This document shows positions 8,630 to 17,314 of a stretch of 64,000 nt of DNA, piece after piece (position 1 is the stretch's first letter; every line of letters begins with the position of its first letter). This DNA comes from Halioglobus japonicus (GTDB lineage Bacteria; Pseudomonadota; Gammaproteobacteria; Pseudomonadales; Halieaceae). Location: contig NZ_CP019450.1 in assembly GCF_001983995.1 (NCBI RefSeq), positions 3,968,001-4,032,000 of the forward strand. Reading direction: 5' to 3'. The notes below the pieces were generated by a model. It worked only from the letters and a program-made list of their open reading frames with translations. It made no database searches and had not been told where the DNA came from. Both the position numbers and the translations under genes were made by a program.

Positions 8630-9634
8630 CTAGCGCGGCTGTTCCGGCGACTTACCGTAGCGCTCAAGAATCGCTTTTTCATAAAGAATCTCGTCACGCA
8701 AAGCCTCGTCGAGGTGCCCCTCTGGAAGCGCATGCAACGCTTCTCGCCAGGGCACTTCCTGATAGTCACAGCTACGCCAGTAATACTGCAACTCATCGCT
8801 GTGCCAACCGCGATATATCTCGCTCCAGGGCAAGCAATCAAAATGCGGCTTTAGGCACGAAGGGGTCAGCTCAGCACCCGCAGGCTGATAGCGATAATCT
8901 ACCGAAAGGCGCAGATTCTCTTCGCTGCTATTATCCAGCGCTCTGTGCAGCGTGAGTGACGGGAATAGAAGCACATCTCCCAGTTTAAAATCTGATGCAA
9001 CCCAGCGACATTCCGCCAGGCGCTCATCTGTGACGGCCTTGCGATTGCCGGGCCCGAGGTGGAACTGCAGTGGTAACAGACCATAACGGTGTGACCCTTC
9101 CAGGATCGCTAGTGAACCCTGCTCCCGATAGCAGTCTGCCAGTGGTATCCAGGCAGCCGTCAATTGCTCTGTACCCTGGTTATTCGGATAGTCCTGATGC
9201 GGCGGCGTCGACAACTCCGGTGCGCGAGGATAAACAAGCCGGGTAATGCTCAGAGGATGGGGAAAGGCCCCCGGCCCCAACAAATCCTGCATCAACTGCA
9301 TGAGCTCAGATCGATGAGGCAAACTGTGCAGCGACTCCAGCCGCACCGTCTCCCGCAGCGTCGCAATATATTCCTCATCTCCCTCGCGATGAGGAAGTGA
9401 TGCCACGCGCGCATTCAGCCGCTGCTCACCGCCCTGAATCCAACCGCGCCTTGCCAGAATAGCGGTCAACTGTTCACGCAATGCCTGCAGCGGCTCGACC
9501 GGCAGCAGAGAGCGGAAAAACAGGTAACCATCGCGCTCCATACGCTGGCGCAGCCGCTCAGGGTCGCCAAGCAACGCATTAGCCTCAAAGAAGGGCGCTG
9601 CGCTGTCCAGGTCCGACAAATCCCAATCGATCAT
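8630..9634 (-). CDS. Phytanoyl-CoA dioxygenase (PhyH) family protein, second of a tandem pair
   Basis: A 334-residue member of the PhyH family, non-haem Fe(II)/2-oxoglutarate-dependent oxygenases. The iron ligands are visible as H-x-D in PPHQDYPNN (about residue 140) and the distal His in FPSLTLHRALDN, followed by an Arg in LRLSVDYRY that would hold 2-oxoglutarate. It should hydroxylate an unactivated carbon of an unknown substrate. It starts 8 bp after the other PhyH gene (9643-10689) and ends the six-gene run on this strand. The two PhyH proteins share the fold but differ clearly in sequence, so they probably act on different positions or substrates. Confidence 0.87.
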   Translation of the reverse strand: MIDWDLSDLDSAAPFFEANALLGDPERLRQRMERDGYLFFRSLLPVEPLQALREQLTAILARRGWIQGGEQRLNARVASLPHREGDEEYIATLRETVRLESLHSLPHRSELMQLMQDLLGPGAFPHPLSITRLVYPRAPELSTPPHQDYPNNQGTEQLTAAWIPLADCYREQGSLAILEGSHRYGLLPLQFHLGPGNRKAVTDERLAECRWVASDFKLGDVLLFPSLTLHRALDNSSEENLRLSVDYRYQPAGAELTPSCLKPHFDCLPWSEIYRGWHSDELQYYWRSCDYQEVPWREALHALPEGHLDEALRDEILYEKAILERYGKSPEQPR

Positions 9635-9642
9635 AACTACAG

Positions 9643-10689
9643 CTAGAAAAGCAGGGGCTGCTGCTTGGCCGGGGCCAGTGAATTGGCAAAGAACCAGGAC
9701 TCCACCGCATAGCGATGGTTGACGTCCGCTGTCCCGAAGCCGGTACGGTGCAGGTTGTAGTGATCAAAAAAAACCGCATCGCCTGGCCGGAAGTGCGGAC
9801 GCTCAACCGCACAGCGCTCAGCCAACTCGTCGACAACACCCTGCCCGACCGTCCAGTCAAAAGGTGCTCCATGTGTCCCGGTGGGGTAAATTTCCCGGTT
9901 ACTATCAGCGAGGATATCGATACCCGGAGCCTCTGCACCTTCACCACAATCCGTTAGCGACACCCACAGATTCACAGTGCGAATATCCTCACCCATAAAC
10001 TGCCCGTCCTGATGCCATCCAGACTCCGCGCCGTTATTCGGAGGTACACAACGCAGTACCCATTTGCGCACCGACAGCGAGGCCGGCTCACCAAAATACG
10101 CCTGCAACAGCTCGGGCAATCCCACGCTGCGATAAAACTCCTGCATGGCAAACGCCGCCTGCGGTGAGTCCACCGCCCAAACGGATCCCGAATTAGTGTA
10201 CTGATTGCCACCCAGCGTACCGAACTGCACAGGGCCGCCAGAAACCATTTCAGGCCGCGCAAACTGGCGTTGGTAGTGATCAGGGTCGCCACCCTCGGAA
10301 ATGGCCTTACGCGCCTTCAGGGCCTGATCGATAAGGGTCCGGGTTGCTACAACGCGCTCCGCATCCATTAGCCCACGTACTATCAGCCCACCCTTGCCCA
10401 GAATACCCGAGCGCAAGGCCTGCGCATCCAGATCTGCAGCTTCAATCTCAGGCAAGCCCTGGGTATCGGCAAAACGGTTATCGTGCTCAAGACCCCAGGA
10501 AATTTCTCCGTGACTGGCGGCCGCGAAACCTTCAATGGCGTAATTCAACATCTGGCGCTCGAAGACTGCCTGCCCCGCCTGGCGATTCTCTCGGGCGAGA
10601 TACTCAATCGCGGCGCGGAACTCATGCTCCGCTGCCAACTGCGCTGCCGTCTGGAGTACATGCTCAATTCGACTATCGGTACCGTTCAT
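9643..10689 (-). CDS. Phytanoyl-CoA dioxygenase (PhyH) family protein, first of a tandem pair
   Basis: A 348-residue PhyH-type Fe(II)/2-oxoglutarate oxygenase. The first 90 residues are a helical extension. The metal centre is H-x-D in GWHQDGQFMG (about 216-218) and the distal His in DHYNLHRTGFG, followed by the 2-oxoglutarate Arg in NHRYAVESWFF. Bacterial PhyH proteins hydroxylate lipids, amino acids or natural products, and nothing here fixes the substrate. It lies 76 bp after the sulfatase stop and 8 bp before the next PhyH gene. The setting, among sulfotransferases and a glycosyltransferase, suggests tailoring of the same product. Confidence 0.87.
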   Translation of the reverse strand: MNGTDSRIEHVLQTAAQLAAEHEFRAAIEYLARENRQAGQAVFERQMLNYAIEGFAAASHGEISWGLEHDNRFADTQGLPEIEAADLDAQALRSGILGKGGLIVRGLMDAERVVATRTLIDQALKARKAISEGGDPDHYQRQFARPEMVSGGPVQFGTLGGNQYTNSGSVWAVDSPQAAFAMQEFYRSVGLPELLQAYFGEPASLSVRKWVLRCVPPNNGAESGWHQDGQFMGEDIRTVNLWVSLTDCGEGAEAPGIDILADSNREIYPTGTHGAPFDWTVGQGVVDELAERCAVERPHFRPGDAVFFDHYNLHRTGFGTADVNHRYAVESWFFANSLAPAKQQPLLF

Positions 10690-10765
10690 ACTTTTCTCTG
10701 CGGGCCATAAGCGGCCTCATTGTTCATTGTCAACGCGCCATGCTAGCGCCATTGTCGCTAAGTTG

Positions 10766-12672
10766 TTATTGACCTGGCTCAAGCAAAACCTGGTTTACCT
10801 CATCGCACAGACCGCGCGTCAGGTCTGACACACCATTGCGCGTCCAGGGATCGGCCACGTCGTCGGGCACAACCATTTCATTCACGATAACAGGTTGGCC
10901 CAGTATACCCCCAAATGACGCCTTGCCCTGTGCGTTGGCGCCCAGGTAGGTTGGCGCAGAATAGGAATCTACCGGCGGTGATGGTCGCGATATACGGGTG
11001 CTGGCCACTCGCTCATCGCCAATGAACAACTCCAGCACGGCATAGGCTTTACTAGGTGCAATATGGCTGAAGTTAAAGGCTGCGGTCACCACCAGCGGCG
11101 TACAACGACCACTGGGCGGAGCAGCACTCTCCAGCGTGAGGCCCACCACGTCAAGATAGAGCTTTTCGCCCTGCTGCCAGAACCGCCAGTGACGGGGCTG
11201 CTCAGCAATGATCTGTACATCGCTCGAGTTGGTGTCGGTCGGGGTAACAGCGACGGCAAAACTGAACCCCCCACGCCCGGTGTGCGCTGGAAGTCTTCAC
11301 CCCGCAACACCCCTCTGCCTGCTGCGCCGTGGCTTTCAAATAGCAGATCCAAAGTTCTCGCCGCCATACGCCACTGCTGGAAGCTGTCTATATTCCTGGC
11401 GAGGATGTCCGGCCGCTCAGCGGCAAAGTTTTCACTGCCCGCACTATCCGTTTGTAAATCATTTAGGACAGGGTCGCCGAGAAAATTGCGATGCACACGC
11501 CACCGACCGTCCGCAGACAACATCGACCAGGCAGGTTGGCTGGATGTGCCGCTGTCCCAGAACAGTGACCGGGCGGACAATGCCTCGCCCTGGGCCAGGG
11601 CCCGCAAATCACGCCCCGGAAGGCCAGCGGGCAGACCGCTGCCCGCAGCTATAGCCATCGTAGGCAGATAATCGAGATAAGACACCACCGTATCGTCAGT
11701 TGTGCCGCCTCCCAATCCATCCGGCCAGCGCACAATAAGAGGGGTGCGGACACCGCCCTCCTCGAAGCTCATCTTCGTGCCCGAAAAGGGCGCATTACTA
11801 TCGATTTGCTTAGCTGTGCCGCCGTTATCGCTCGTGACGATAACCAAAGTGCTTTCAGCAAGCCCGACATCGTCCAACTTCTCTAATACGCGACCAATGT
11901 TATGGTCCAACTGGGCTAGCATCGCTTGGTAGCGCCCCCCTGGGGTGTCTGCAAACTGGTCCGCAAAATCAGCGGCTGGCTGCAACGGACCGTGAGGCAG
12001 GTAGAGCCAATAATTGAGAAACCAGGGCTCGTCGCGCTGGGGCGCTGATGCGACAAATGTCAGCACTTCGTCCAGCAAGAGTTGAGACAAGTGGCCCTGG
12101 TGAGCGCGTGGAAATTTGTTGTCCCGCTGCAGCCAGGGATTGCTATACACCGGCCGGGCAACCTTGAGTTCAGGCGGCTCATGTGGGCCTCGCAAAAAGA
12201 ACTGAGTGAGGAACCCATAGAAGGTATCGAAACCCTGGGCCAGTGGCCAGGCGGCCTGGGAGACATACCCCAAATGCCACTTGCCAACGTGGTGGGTACT
12301 GTACCCTGCCTCGCGGAGCAACTCGGGCAGCGTGTCCACCTCGGGAGCAATACCTGTTCCCTGAGGGCGAAAGCCCCGTCGCAGCGGTGAGGTCCCCGTC
12401 AGAATACCGGCACGACTGGCGGCGCAGGTACTGTCGACATAATTGCGGGTATAGCGAATACCCTCGTTGGCGAGCTGATCCAATGCCGGTGTCAGGCTAA
12501 CTCCAGCGTCGGGGCGATTCGCCCCCAGATCGGCATAGCCCATATCATCGACAAGAATGAAGAGAATATTGGGTTTGTCGGGGGCGGCTGGCGATGCGGG
12601 CTCCTGCCGGTCACAACCGGCTATGAATAGCAACACCAACAGGAGCAGAAATAAGCGACTTAAGGCTGCCAA
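10766..12672 (-). CDS. Lipoprotein-type sulfatase, frame interrupted near the 3' end
   Basis: A type I (formylglycine) sulfatase. I chose TTG at 12672 because AGGGAG lies 7 bases upstream and the protein then begins with a lipoprotein signal (lipobox FIAGC). The metal site starts at ILVDDMGYADLG. The formylglycine motif is CAASRAGILTG, with Ala for the usual Pro. Further sites are KWHLG, LPHGP and TSDNGG. The frame breaks in a C6 run (11267-11272, plus strand). One more base gives a 635-residue protein whose last 165 residues, in the shifted frame, form a beta-rich C-terminal domain. It would remove sulfate esters at the cell envelope, opposite in chemistry to the neighbouring sulfotransferases. 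It lies 19 bp after the methyltransferase gene. Confidence 0.82.
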
Positions 12673-12691
12673 TTCAGCACTCCCTGGCGAA

Positions 12692-13495
12692 TCAGGCCTG
12701 GACGCGGTCTTCGTTACCGGCCTTGCCTTGCCCGCCTTTTTTGTTGCCACCGGCCATCGCCTTAAAGCGATTGGCCTGGCGTCGCGCCTCCAGGAAGTGC
12801 GAGGCATGGACATACAGCTGCTTGAGCTTGCGGCGCTCTTCTTCGTTCTCAGAAAACAGCAGCTGCAGCAAAGGGTGCTCTGGTGCAGTGCGATCGCCAC
12901 CAGGCTTGCGCAGCACACCGAGGCCAAAGCCGTGGTCGAAGCGGAAGGTTTCAGGGTGAGTCGCCTGCAATTCGTCAAAGTACTTCCAGGCACCGAAATC
13001 CTTGATGCGCGCCATCACATCGTGAAACAGCACAATGCCACCCGGGCGTACTTTCGGATACCAGTTGGTGAAATCCTCCTGTACAGCCTCATAGGTGTGC
13101 AGACCATCGATGTGCAGCAGATCAACCGTCTCGGCATCGAAATGATTGAGCGCCTCGTTGAAGTACATCTTCAGCAAATAGGTAATGCCGCGATAATGGT
13201 CGCGAGCGTGTGTGGCCACATCCTGATATATCGAATCGTCATAGGCGTCTGTATGTACATCGCCTTCCCAGCAATCCACGCCATAGCACACACCTTCAAT
13301 GTCGTTCTCGATCAGCGACTGACAGAAGGTGAAGAACGAGAGACCGTTATAAACCCCCAGTTCCACCGTCATTTTGGGGCGGATAGCCTCCACCAGGTCG
13401 TAGGCGAACGGCAGGTGATCCACCCAGGTACTGAAAACCATACGTTTGGGTTCAAAACGCTGAAGTGAGGGTGGGAAATAAATACTCGAGGACAT
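12692..13495 (-). CDS. Class I SAM-dependent methyltransferase (Methyltransf_24/CmcI-like)
   Basis: A 267-residue methyltransferase. The SAM-binding motif I is TVELGVYNGLSFFTF (about 42-56). Acidic motifs YGVDCWEGD and DLLHIDGLHTYEAV follow, then GGIVLFHDVM. This pattern matches Methyltransf_24 enzymes, many of which are sugar or natural-product O-methyltransferases with a metal-binding Asp. The last 40 residues are lysine-rich and probably disordered. It sits between the GT2 gene (20 bp upstream) and the sulfatase gene (19 bp downstream) in one operon, suggesting methylation of the sugar or aglycone handled by these enzymes. Confidence 0.85.
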   Translation of the reverse strand: MSSSIYFPPSLQRFEPKRMVFSTWVDHLPFAYDLVEAIRPKMTVELGVYNGLSFFTFCQSLIENDIEGVCYGVDCWEGDVHTDAYDDSIYQDVATHARDHYRGITYLLKMYFNEALNHFDAETVDLLHIDGLHTYEAVQEDFTNWYPKVRPGGIVLFHDVMARIKDFGAWKYFDELQATHPETFRFDHGFGLGVLRKPGGDRTAPEHPLLQLLFSENEEERRKLKQLYVHASHFLEARRQANRFKAMAGGNKKGGQGKAGNEDRVQA

Positions 13496-13515
13496 AAGTT
13501 AAATCGCTTTCGTTT

Positions 13516-14553
13516 TCAGACTCTTCCTGAGCCTGACTTTACTACGGAAAAATTGGACGCGTCGGAATCCTGCCGTCCATCGCGCTGGGCCAGTACTGGC
13601 TCTGTTGAGGCCTGCACAAATCGCAGGACCTGATCCGGCAGCTCACCGAGAAATACCGGCGTGGACACCGGGCTTGCGTAGGCCTCGCCACGGATATCTT
13701 CGTATTGGTCCTTGATCTCTTTCATCAATGCTTCTCGCTTTGAGCGCGCCTCACCGCCAGTAGTCACGCCGCCATGGAACTGGTGAAAGGTGCCCTCACC
13801 GAGAAGCACAACGTGTTCCACACCGGGGAATTCACAGGCGCGTTTGTAGAGATCGAGATTCACCAGACCGCCACCGCGGATATTGAAGCGAATATCTATG
13901 CCGCCAAGGGCAGCCCAGATATCACGGGGGATACTAATACAATTGCTCTCGCTATTCGGGCGGAAAAAGCCCGGCGCACAGGAGCCGCTAAAACAGGAAA
14001 TATCGAACAAACGATAGCCTTCCAGAGGCCAGCCAATAGAGCGAATCAGGCTCCGGTCCTGCTCGACACCATAGCCCTGTTCAACAGCGTCCTGTTGCAG
14101 CTCACTGCCGATATGATAACCAGGCACGGTAACCACCGCTTTGTCATGCAGTCGGTGCCCGCGCAGAATATTGCGCACTACCCCGGGCGTCACCATGCGG
14201 GCGCCATCGATCATAACACACACATACTGACCTCGGCTGATGCCTGCCCCATGATTAATCGCATGCACCGGTGTCGGCTCGCGTTCGTGTCGCAGGTGGT
14301 ACGTAAAATTATCAGGTAGGGTGCGCAGGAAGTCGGGATTCAGATTACGCTCAGATTTGTTTTCAACCACGATAACTTCGTAGTCGAGTTCACTAACCCC
14401 TTCCTGATACTGCGGCGTGAGCGATTGCAGTGTGCGCTCTGCCTGCTCAGGCATGTCGTAAACAATGACGATAAAACTGACCAACGGCCGACTCTCGTCG
14501 CGGGGAGTGGCGGGTATATCGCCATTAATTATTTTTTTAAGATGCCCAAGCAT
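13516..14553 (-). CDS. Family 2 glycosyltransferase-like protein, paralogue of 6909-7796
   Basis: I place the start at ATG 14553, just after the upstream sulfotransferase stop with GAGGT as ribosome site; a longer frame to 14631 would overlap that gene. The 345-residue protein has a GT-A start (LVSFIVIVYDMPEQAERTLQ, then LDYEVIVVENKS). At the usual DxD site it has CVMIDGARMVTPG. The C-terminal signature is ESNCISIP, GGGLVNLDLYKRA and GEGTFHQFHGGVTT, shared with the other GT2. About 60 residues at the C-terminus are polar and not conserved. It is probably a glycosyltransferase of the same pathway, with donor and acceptor unknown. Confidence 0.82.
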   Translation of the reverse strand: MLGHLKKIINGDIPATPRDESRPLVSFIVIVYDMPEQAERTLQSLTPQYQEGVSELDYEVIVVENKSERNLNPDFLRTLPDNFTYHLRHEREPTPVHAINHGAGISRGQYVCVMIDGARMVTPGVVRNILRGHRLHDKAVVTVPGYHIGSELQQDAVEQGYGVEQDRSLIRSIGWPLEGYRLFDISCFSGSCAPGFFRPNSESNCISIPRDIWAALGGIDIRFNIRGGGLVNLDLYKRACEFPGVEHVVLLGEGTFHQFHGGVTTGGEARSKREALMKEIKDQYEDIRGEAYASPVSTPVFLGELPDQVLRFVQASTEPVLAQRDGRQDSDASNFSVVKSGSGRV

Positions 14554-14560
14554 CAGGACC

Positions 14561-15280
14561 TCACTCAGCCAGCCGCTGTAGCTTTCGATACAGCCGGCGT
14601 ATATTCCAGGGTAGCGGCGTCCCTTCTCCACCCTGCGCGGATTTTAGCTGCTGTTCATAGAAGGCACCTTCCCCGGCATCCAGCCCGAGATCGCATAGCA
14701 CATTGCGCAGCTTTTCTTGAAATATATCCTGCGCTTCATCGAAACACAGAATGGGAAACGGCTGCTTGCGATACGCTCGCAGCAGTCGACGATTATACTG
14801 CAGCCATAACTCCAGGCCCGTCGCCATTGGCAACTCACTGCGGTTATGGAGTGACTGGGCGACTACCATCGGATGACGGAATATGCCGATATATTGCATG
14901 TGAGGGAACAGCGATTGCCAGCCCTCCAGTGTCAGCAGCGTACGTGGATCCTTGAATCCAAAATAGTTGAACCGTGCGTACTCCTGGAACAGCCCCCTGG
15001 CGGCATTCAGCTGATCTTGCGGCCACTGGATCACGTCCACGGGCTGGTCCCAGCCGCCCCCATTGGCCATGAGCACCGCATCATTGATATCGACGATGTG
15101 CTGATTTTCGCGATTGCCCTTGAGATTGTGCGGATTCCACGTGGAATGGTCACCCAACTCCAGCCCTGCTTCCTGCATGGAGCCGGTCAGGCAGCTGGTG
15201 CCGGAGCGGTGCATACCCAGCACGCAGACAATTTTCTGCGGGGCATTGCTACAGGTCGCTGCGGCTTGTGTGCTACTCAT
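14561..15280 (-). CDS. P-loop sulfotransferase family protein
   Basis: A 239-residue sulfotransferase-fold protein, unlike the tandem pair at 6-8.6 kb. The 5'-phosphosulfate loop is CVLGMHRSGTSCLTG (about 19-33). The 3'-phosphate region is YIGIFRHPMVVAQSLHNR. It contains FGFKDPRTL, a motif common in bacterial sulfotransferases acting on glycans. It is the first gene of the six-gene minus-strand run (sulfotransferase, GT2, methyltransferase, sulfatase, PhyH, PhyH), with 7 bp to the GT2 start. It has no export signal. The operon promoter should lie in 15281-15440, between this gene and the divergent lipoprotein gene. Confidence 0.86.
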   Translation of the reverse strand: MSSTQAAATCSNAPQKIVCVLGMHRSGTSCLTGSMQEAGLELGDHSTWNPHNLKGNRENQHIVDINDAVLMANGGGWDQPVDVIQWPQDQLNAARGLFQEYARFNYFGFKDPRTLLTLEGWQSLFPHMQYIGIFRHPMVVAQSLHNRSELPMATGLELWLQYNRRLLRAYRKQPFPILCFDEAQDIFQEKLRNVLCDLGLDAGEGAFYEQQLKSAQGGEGTPLPWNIRRLYRKLQRLAE

Positions 15281-15440
15281 AGTACTCGCGGAATAATCCC
15301 GGGCCTGTTTTGGGCGCGGTTATAATATTGAAAAACGACTGAAACAGTATATAGATTAGGCACTTGCGTGACTACAACCGCTCTCAGCGTGATATCCAGG
15401 CTGTGAGGGGGGTCACAACCACCATCAGGAGAGACGTGAA

Positions 15441-15809
15441 ATGAACAAACCCACCCAAATCGCTATCGCAGCCTTGATGCTTGCGCTACTGAGCGGATGC
15501 GCCCAGTACGACAACCGGCGCGGCGTGCTCGACAACTGGCAGGCCATCGAATCAGCGACATTCACCCGGGGGGAGACCACACGCCAGCAGGTATTGAGCG
15601 CCCTGGGCCCACCCTCGCAAATTGTCGCCCTGGGAGACGAAACGGCACTGTACTACCTCTACGAACAGAGCAAGGGGCAGGGACTGGTGCTGGTGGTCTA
15701 CAACCGTTTCAAGCTGGACACCCAATACGATCGCGCGGTGTTCTTTTTTGATAGCGACGATCGCCTGACCGACTACGCCACCCAACTGGCCACAGGGGAC
15801 GAGCGTTGA
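15441..15809 (+). CDS. Small lipoprotein, BamE/SmpA-like
   Basis: A 122-residue lipoprotein with a clear signal and lipobox (LALLSGC, Cys at residue 20). After it comes a region of the kind found in BamE/SmpA/OmlA-type small lipoproteins: FTRGETTRQQVLSALGPPSQI, where a helix is followed by a glycine-proline turn, then beta strands (ETALYYLYEQ, AVFFFDSDDRLTDYATQ). A good ribosome site (AGGAGAG) lies 8 bases before the ATG. It overlaps the next lipoprotein gene by 4 bp, so the two are translationally coupled. The function is unknown; location at the outer membrane is likely. Confidence 0.8.
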   Translation: MNKPTQIAIAALMLALLSGCAQYDNRRGVLDNWQAIESATFTRGETTRQQVLSALGPPSQIVALGDETALYYLYEQSKGQGLVLVVYNRFKLDTQYDRAVFFFDSDDRLTDYATQLATGDER

Positions 15810-16388
15810 TAGCGCGCCTGACTGTCCTCGCGCTGGTCGTGCTGCTGGGCGGCTGCACACGCTGGACCTATGACCTGGGCGAGCCACTGGCGCAGACTGA
15901 CGTTCCCGCGAAAGGCACCCCCCTGAGTGAGGTTATTGCCAGACTGGGCCCGCCGCTGCGATTGTCAGCGACACCTCAGGGCTATGTCATGGCGTGGGAG
16001 CACTGGGTAATTGGCGACGATTCGCTGGGCCTGAGCCTCGGCCCCTGGGGGTCGATTTGCTGTCCCTGGACCTGGGCGCCGCCCGGGTGAGCGGCGAGTT
16101 TCTGGTGCTGCAGTTTGATCGCAATCGGCAATTGGCTGATGCGAGTTTCTCCGCCTGGAATGAAAATGCCGGCCAGGGGGCGGCCCTGCAACCCTCGTTT
16201 GGACTGGTCGAGGTGGTCGATGTCAGTGACCTCACGGGCGCCCTGCCCACCCATCGCTGGGGCGCGCTGGGCCTGAAACCGTTGCCGGAGTCCCTGAACA
16301 CCCAGTCACCTGAGTCTGGCCAGGATGGCCTGGAACAGCGCGGCACTCCGCGCGGGCCGGACAGCGCACGCTGGAGTACGACGACTGA
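15806..16388 (+). CDS. Second small lipoprotein, frame interrupted once and perhaps twice
   Basis: It starts at TTG 15806, overlapping the previous stop. A signal with lipobox VLLGGC is followed by TPLSEVIARLGPP, the same SmpA-like turn as in the neighbour. The frame breaks in the CCCCTGGGGG stretch at 16042-16051. One added base carries it into sequence continuing as VDLLSLDLGAARVSGEFLV. That second frame has no stop before the terminator and tRNA. A second missing base near 16354-16360 would end it at TGA 16386-16388 with QRTLEYDD, giving about 194 residues. The first break is well supported; the second and the end are my inference. The function is unknown. Confidence 0.55.
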
Positions 16389-16410
16389 GCGCAGTGCTAA
16401 ATCACGGGCA

Positions 16411-16446
16411 AAAAAAAGCCCACCCCGTACGGGGTGGGCTTTTTTG
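16411..16446. terminator. Bidirectional rho-independent terminator
   Basis: A 24-base perfect palindrome (16417-16440, AGCCCACCCCGT and its complement) is flanked by A7 on the left and T6 on the right, so it can stop transcription from both strands: the lipoprotein pair on + and tRNA-Lys on -. Confidence 0.92.
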
Positions 16447-16448
16447 TT

Positions 16449-16524
16449 TGGTGGGCCGTGCTGGGCTCGAACCAGCGACCAATTGGTTAAAAGCCAACTG
16501 CTCTACCAACTGAGCTAACGGCCC
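16449..16524 (-). tRNA. tRNA-Lys (anticodon TTT)
   Basis: Reads on the minus strand as a 76-nt cloverleaf with encoded CCA. The acceptor is GGGCCGT/ACGGCCC, the D-arm contains AGCTCAGTTGG, the anticodon loop is CTTTTAA (TTT), and the T-loop is TTCGAGC. A TATACG element at 16568-16573 could be the -10 box of its promoter. The strong terminator lies directly downstream. Confidence 0.97.
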
Positions 16525-16632
16525 TAAATCTTGGAACACCGAAATAGGTGGCGCCCCCAGAGAGGTGCGTATAGTAATGATTTAGCGGCAAAAAACAAGC
16601 GTTTGCCAAAAATATTTTTCGCCGTAACAAAC

Positions 16633-17310
16633 TCAATAATACCGGGTGGGATCTGCCACCCCAGCGTCGACAAAACCCTGCCGGCGCAGTCGACAACTGT
16701 CACACTTACCACAGGCGCGGCCGTCTGCGTCGGCCTGGTAACAAGACACTGTCAGCGAATAATCCACGCCAAGGTCCAGGCCTGCCGCAATGATATCTCC
16801 CTTCCCCAATTCCATTAAGGGTGTATGAATGGTCAGCTTCTGCCCCTCAACGCCAGCCCGTGTCGCCAGGTTAGCCATTGCTTCAAAGGCAGCAATATAC
16901 TCCGGACGACAGTCGGGGTAGCCGGAATAGTCGACCGCATTAACGCCAATAAAAATGTCCTGGGCGCCCAACACCTCAGCCCAGCCCAGCGCGATCGACA
17001 TGAACACCGTGTTTCGCGCCGGCACATAAGTCACCGGAATACCCTGGGTTTCCTCTTCGGGGACATCGATATCCGTATCAGTCAGGGCAGAGCCGCCAAT
17101 GGCGTCCAGGTTCAGGTTAACCACCTTGTGCTCGACATCACCCAGGGCTGTAGAGACCCGATCGGCTGCCAACAGTTCCGCCCGGTGGCGCTGGCCATAA
17201 TCAAAACTGAGGGTATAACAGGCGTAGCCCTGGGCCCGAGCCATGGCCAACACGGTGGTGGAATCGAGGCCGCCACTGACAAGAATGACGGCGCGCTTAT
17301 CACTATTCAT
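16633..17310 (-). CDS. queC: 7-cyano-7-deazaguanine synthase
   Basis: A 225-residue QueC, which converts 7-carboxy-7-deazaguanine to preQ0 with ATP and ammonia in the queuosine pathway. The PP-loop ATP site is [11 protein letters not shown] at residues 9-19. The C-terminal zinc site has the Cys cluster C-x7-C-x2-C-x2-C around [18 protein letters not shown]. The family segments YVPARNTVF and [12 protein letters not shown] are present. I chose ATG 17310 because the protein then begins [14 protein letters not shown], as in the family; a longer open frame to 17517 would run into queE. It follows queE with a 4-bp gap, so the two enzymes are coexpressed. Confidence 0.96.
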   Translation of the reverse strand: MNSDKRAVILVSGGLDSTTVLAMARAQGYACYTLSFDYGQRHRAELLAADRVSTALGDVEHKVVNLNLDAIGGSALTDTDIDVPEEETQGIPVTYVPARNTVFMSIALGWAEVLGAQDIFIGVNAVDYSGYPDCRPEYIAAFEAMANLATRAGVEGQKLTIHTPLMELGKGDIIAAGLDLGVDYSLTVSCYQADADGRACGKCDSCRLRRQGFVDAGVADPTRYY

Positions 17311-17314
17311 GGTT

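Noticed and set aside
16325..16513. A short plus-strand frame ending in tRNA-Lys
   Set aside because: Its C-terminus (GLEPATNWLKAN) is the usual spurious translation of a tRNA gene read on the wrong strand.
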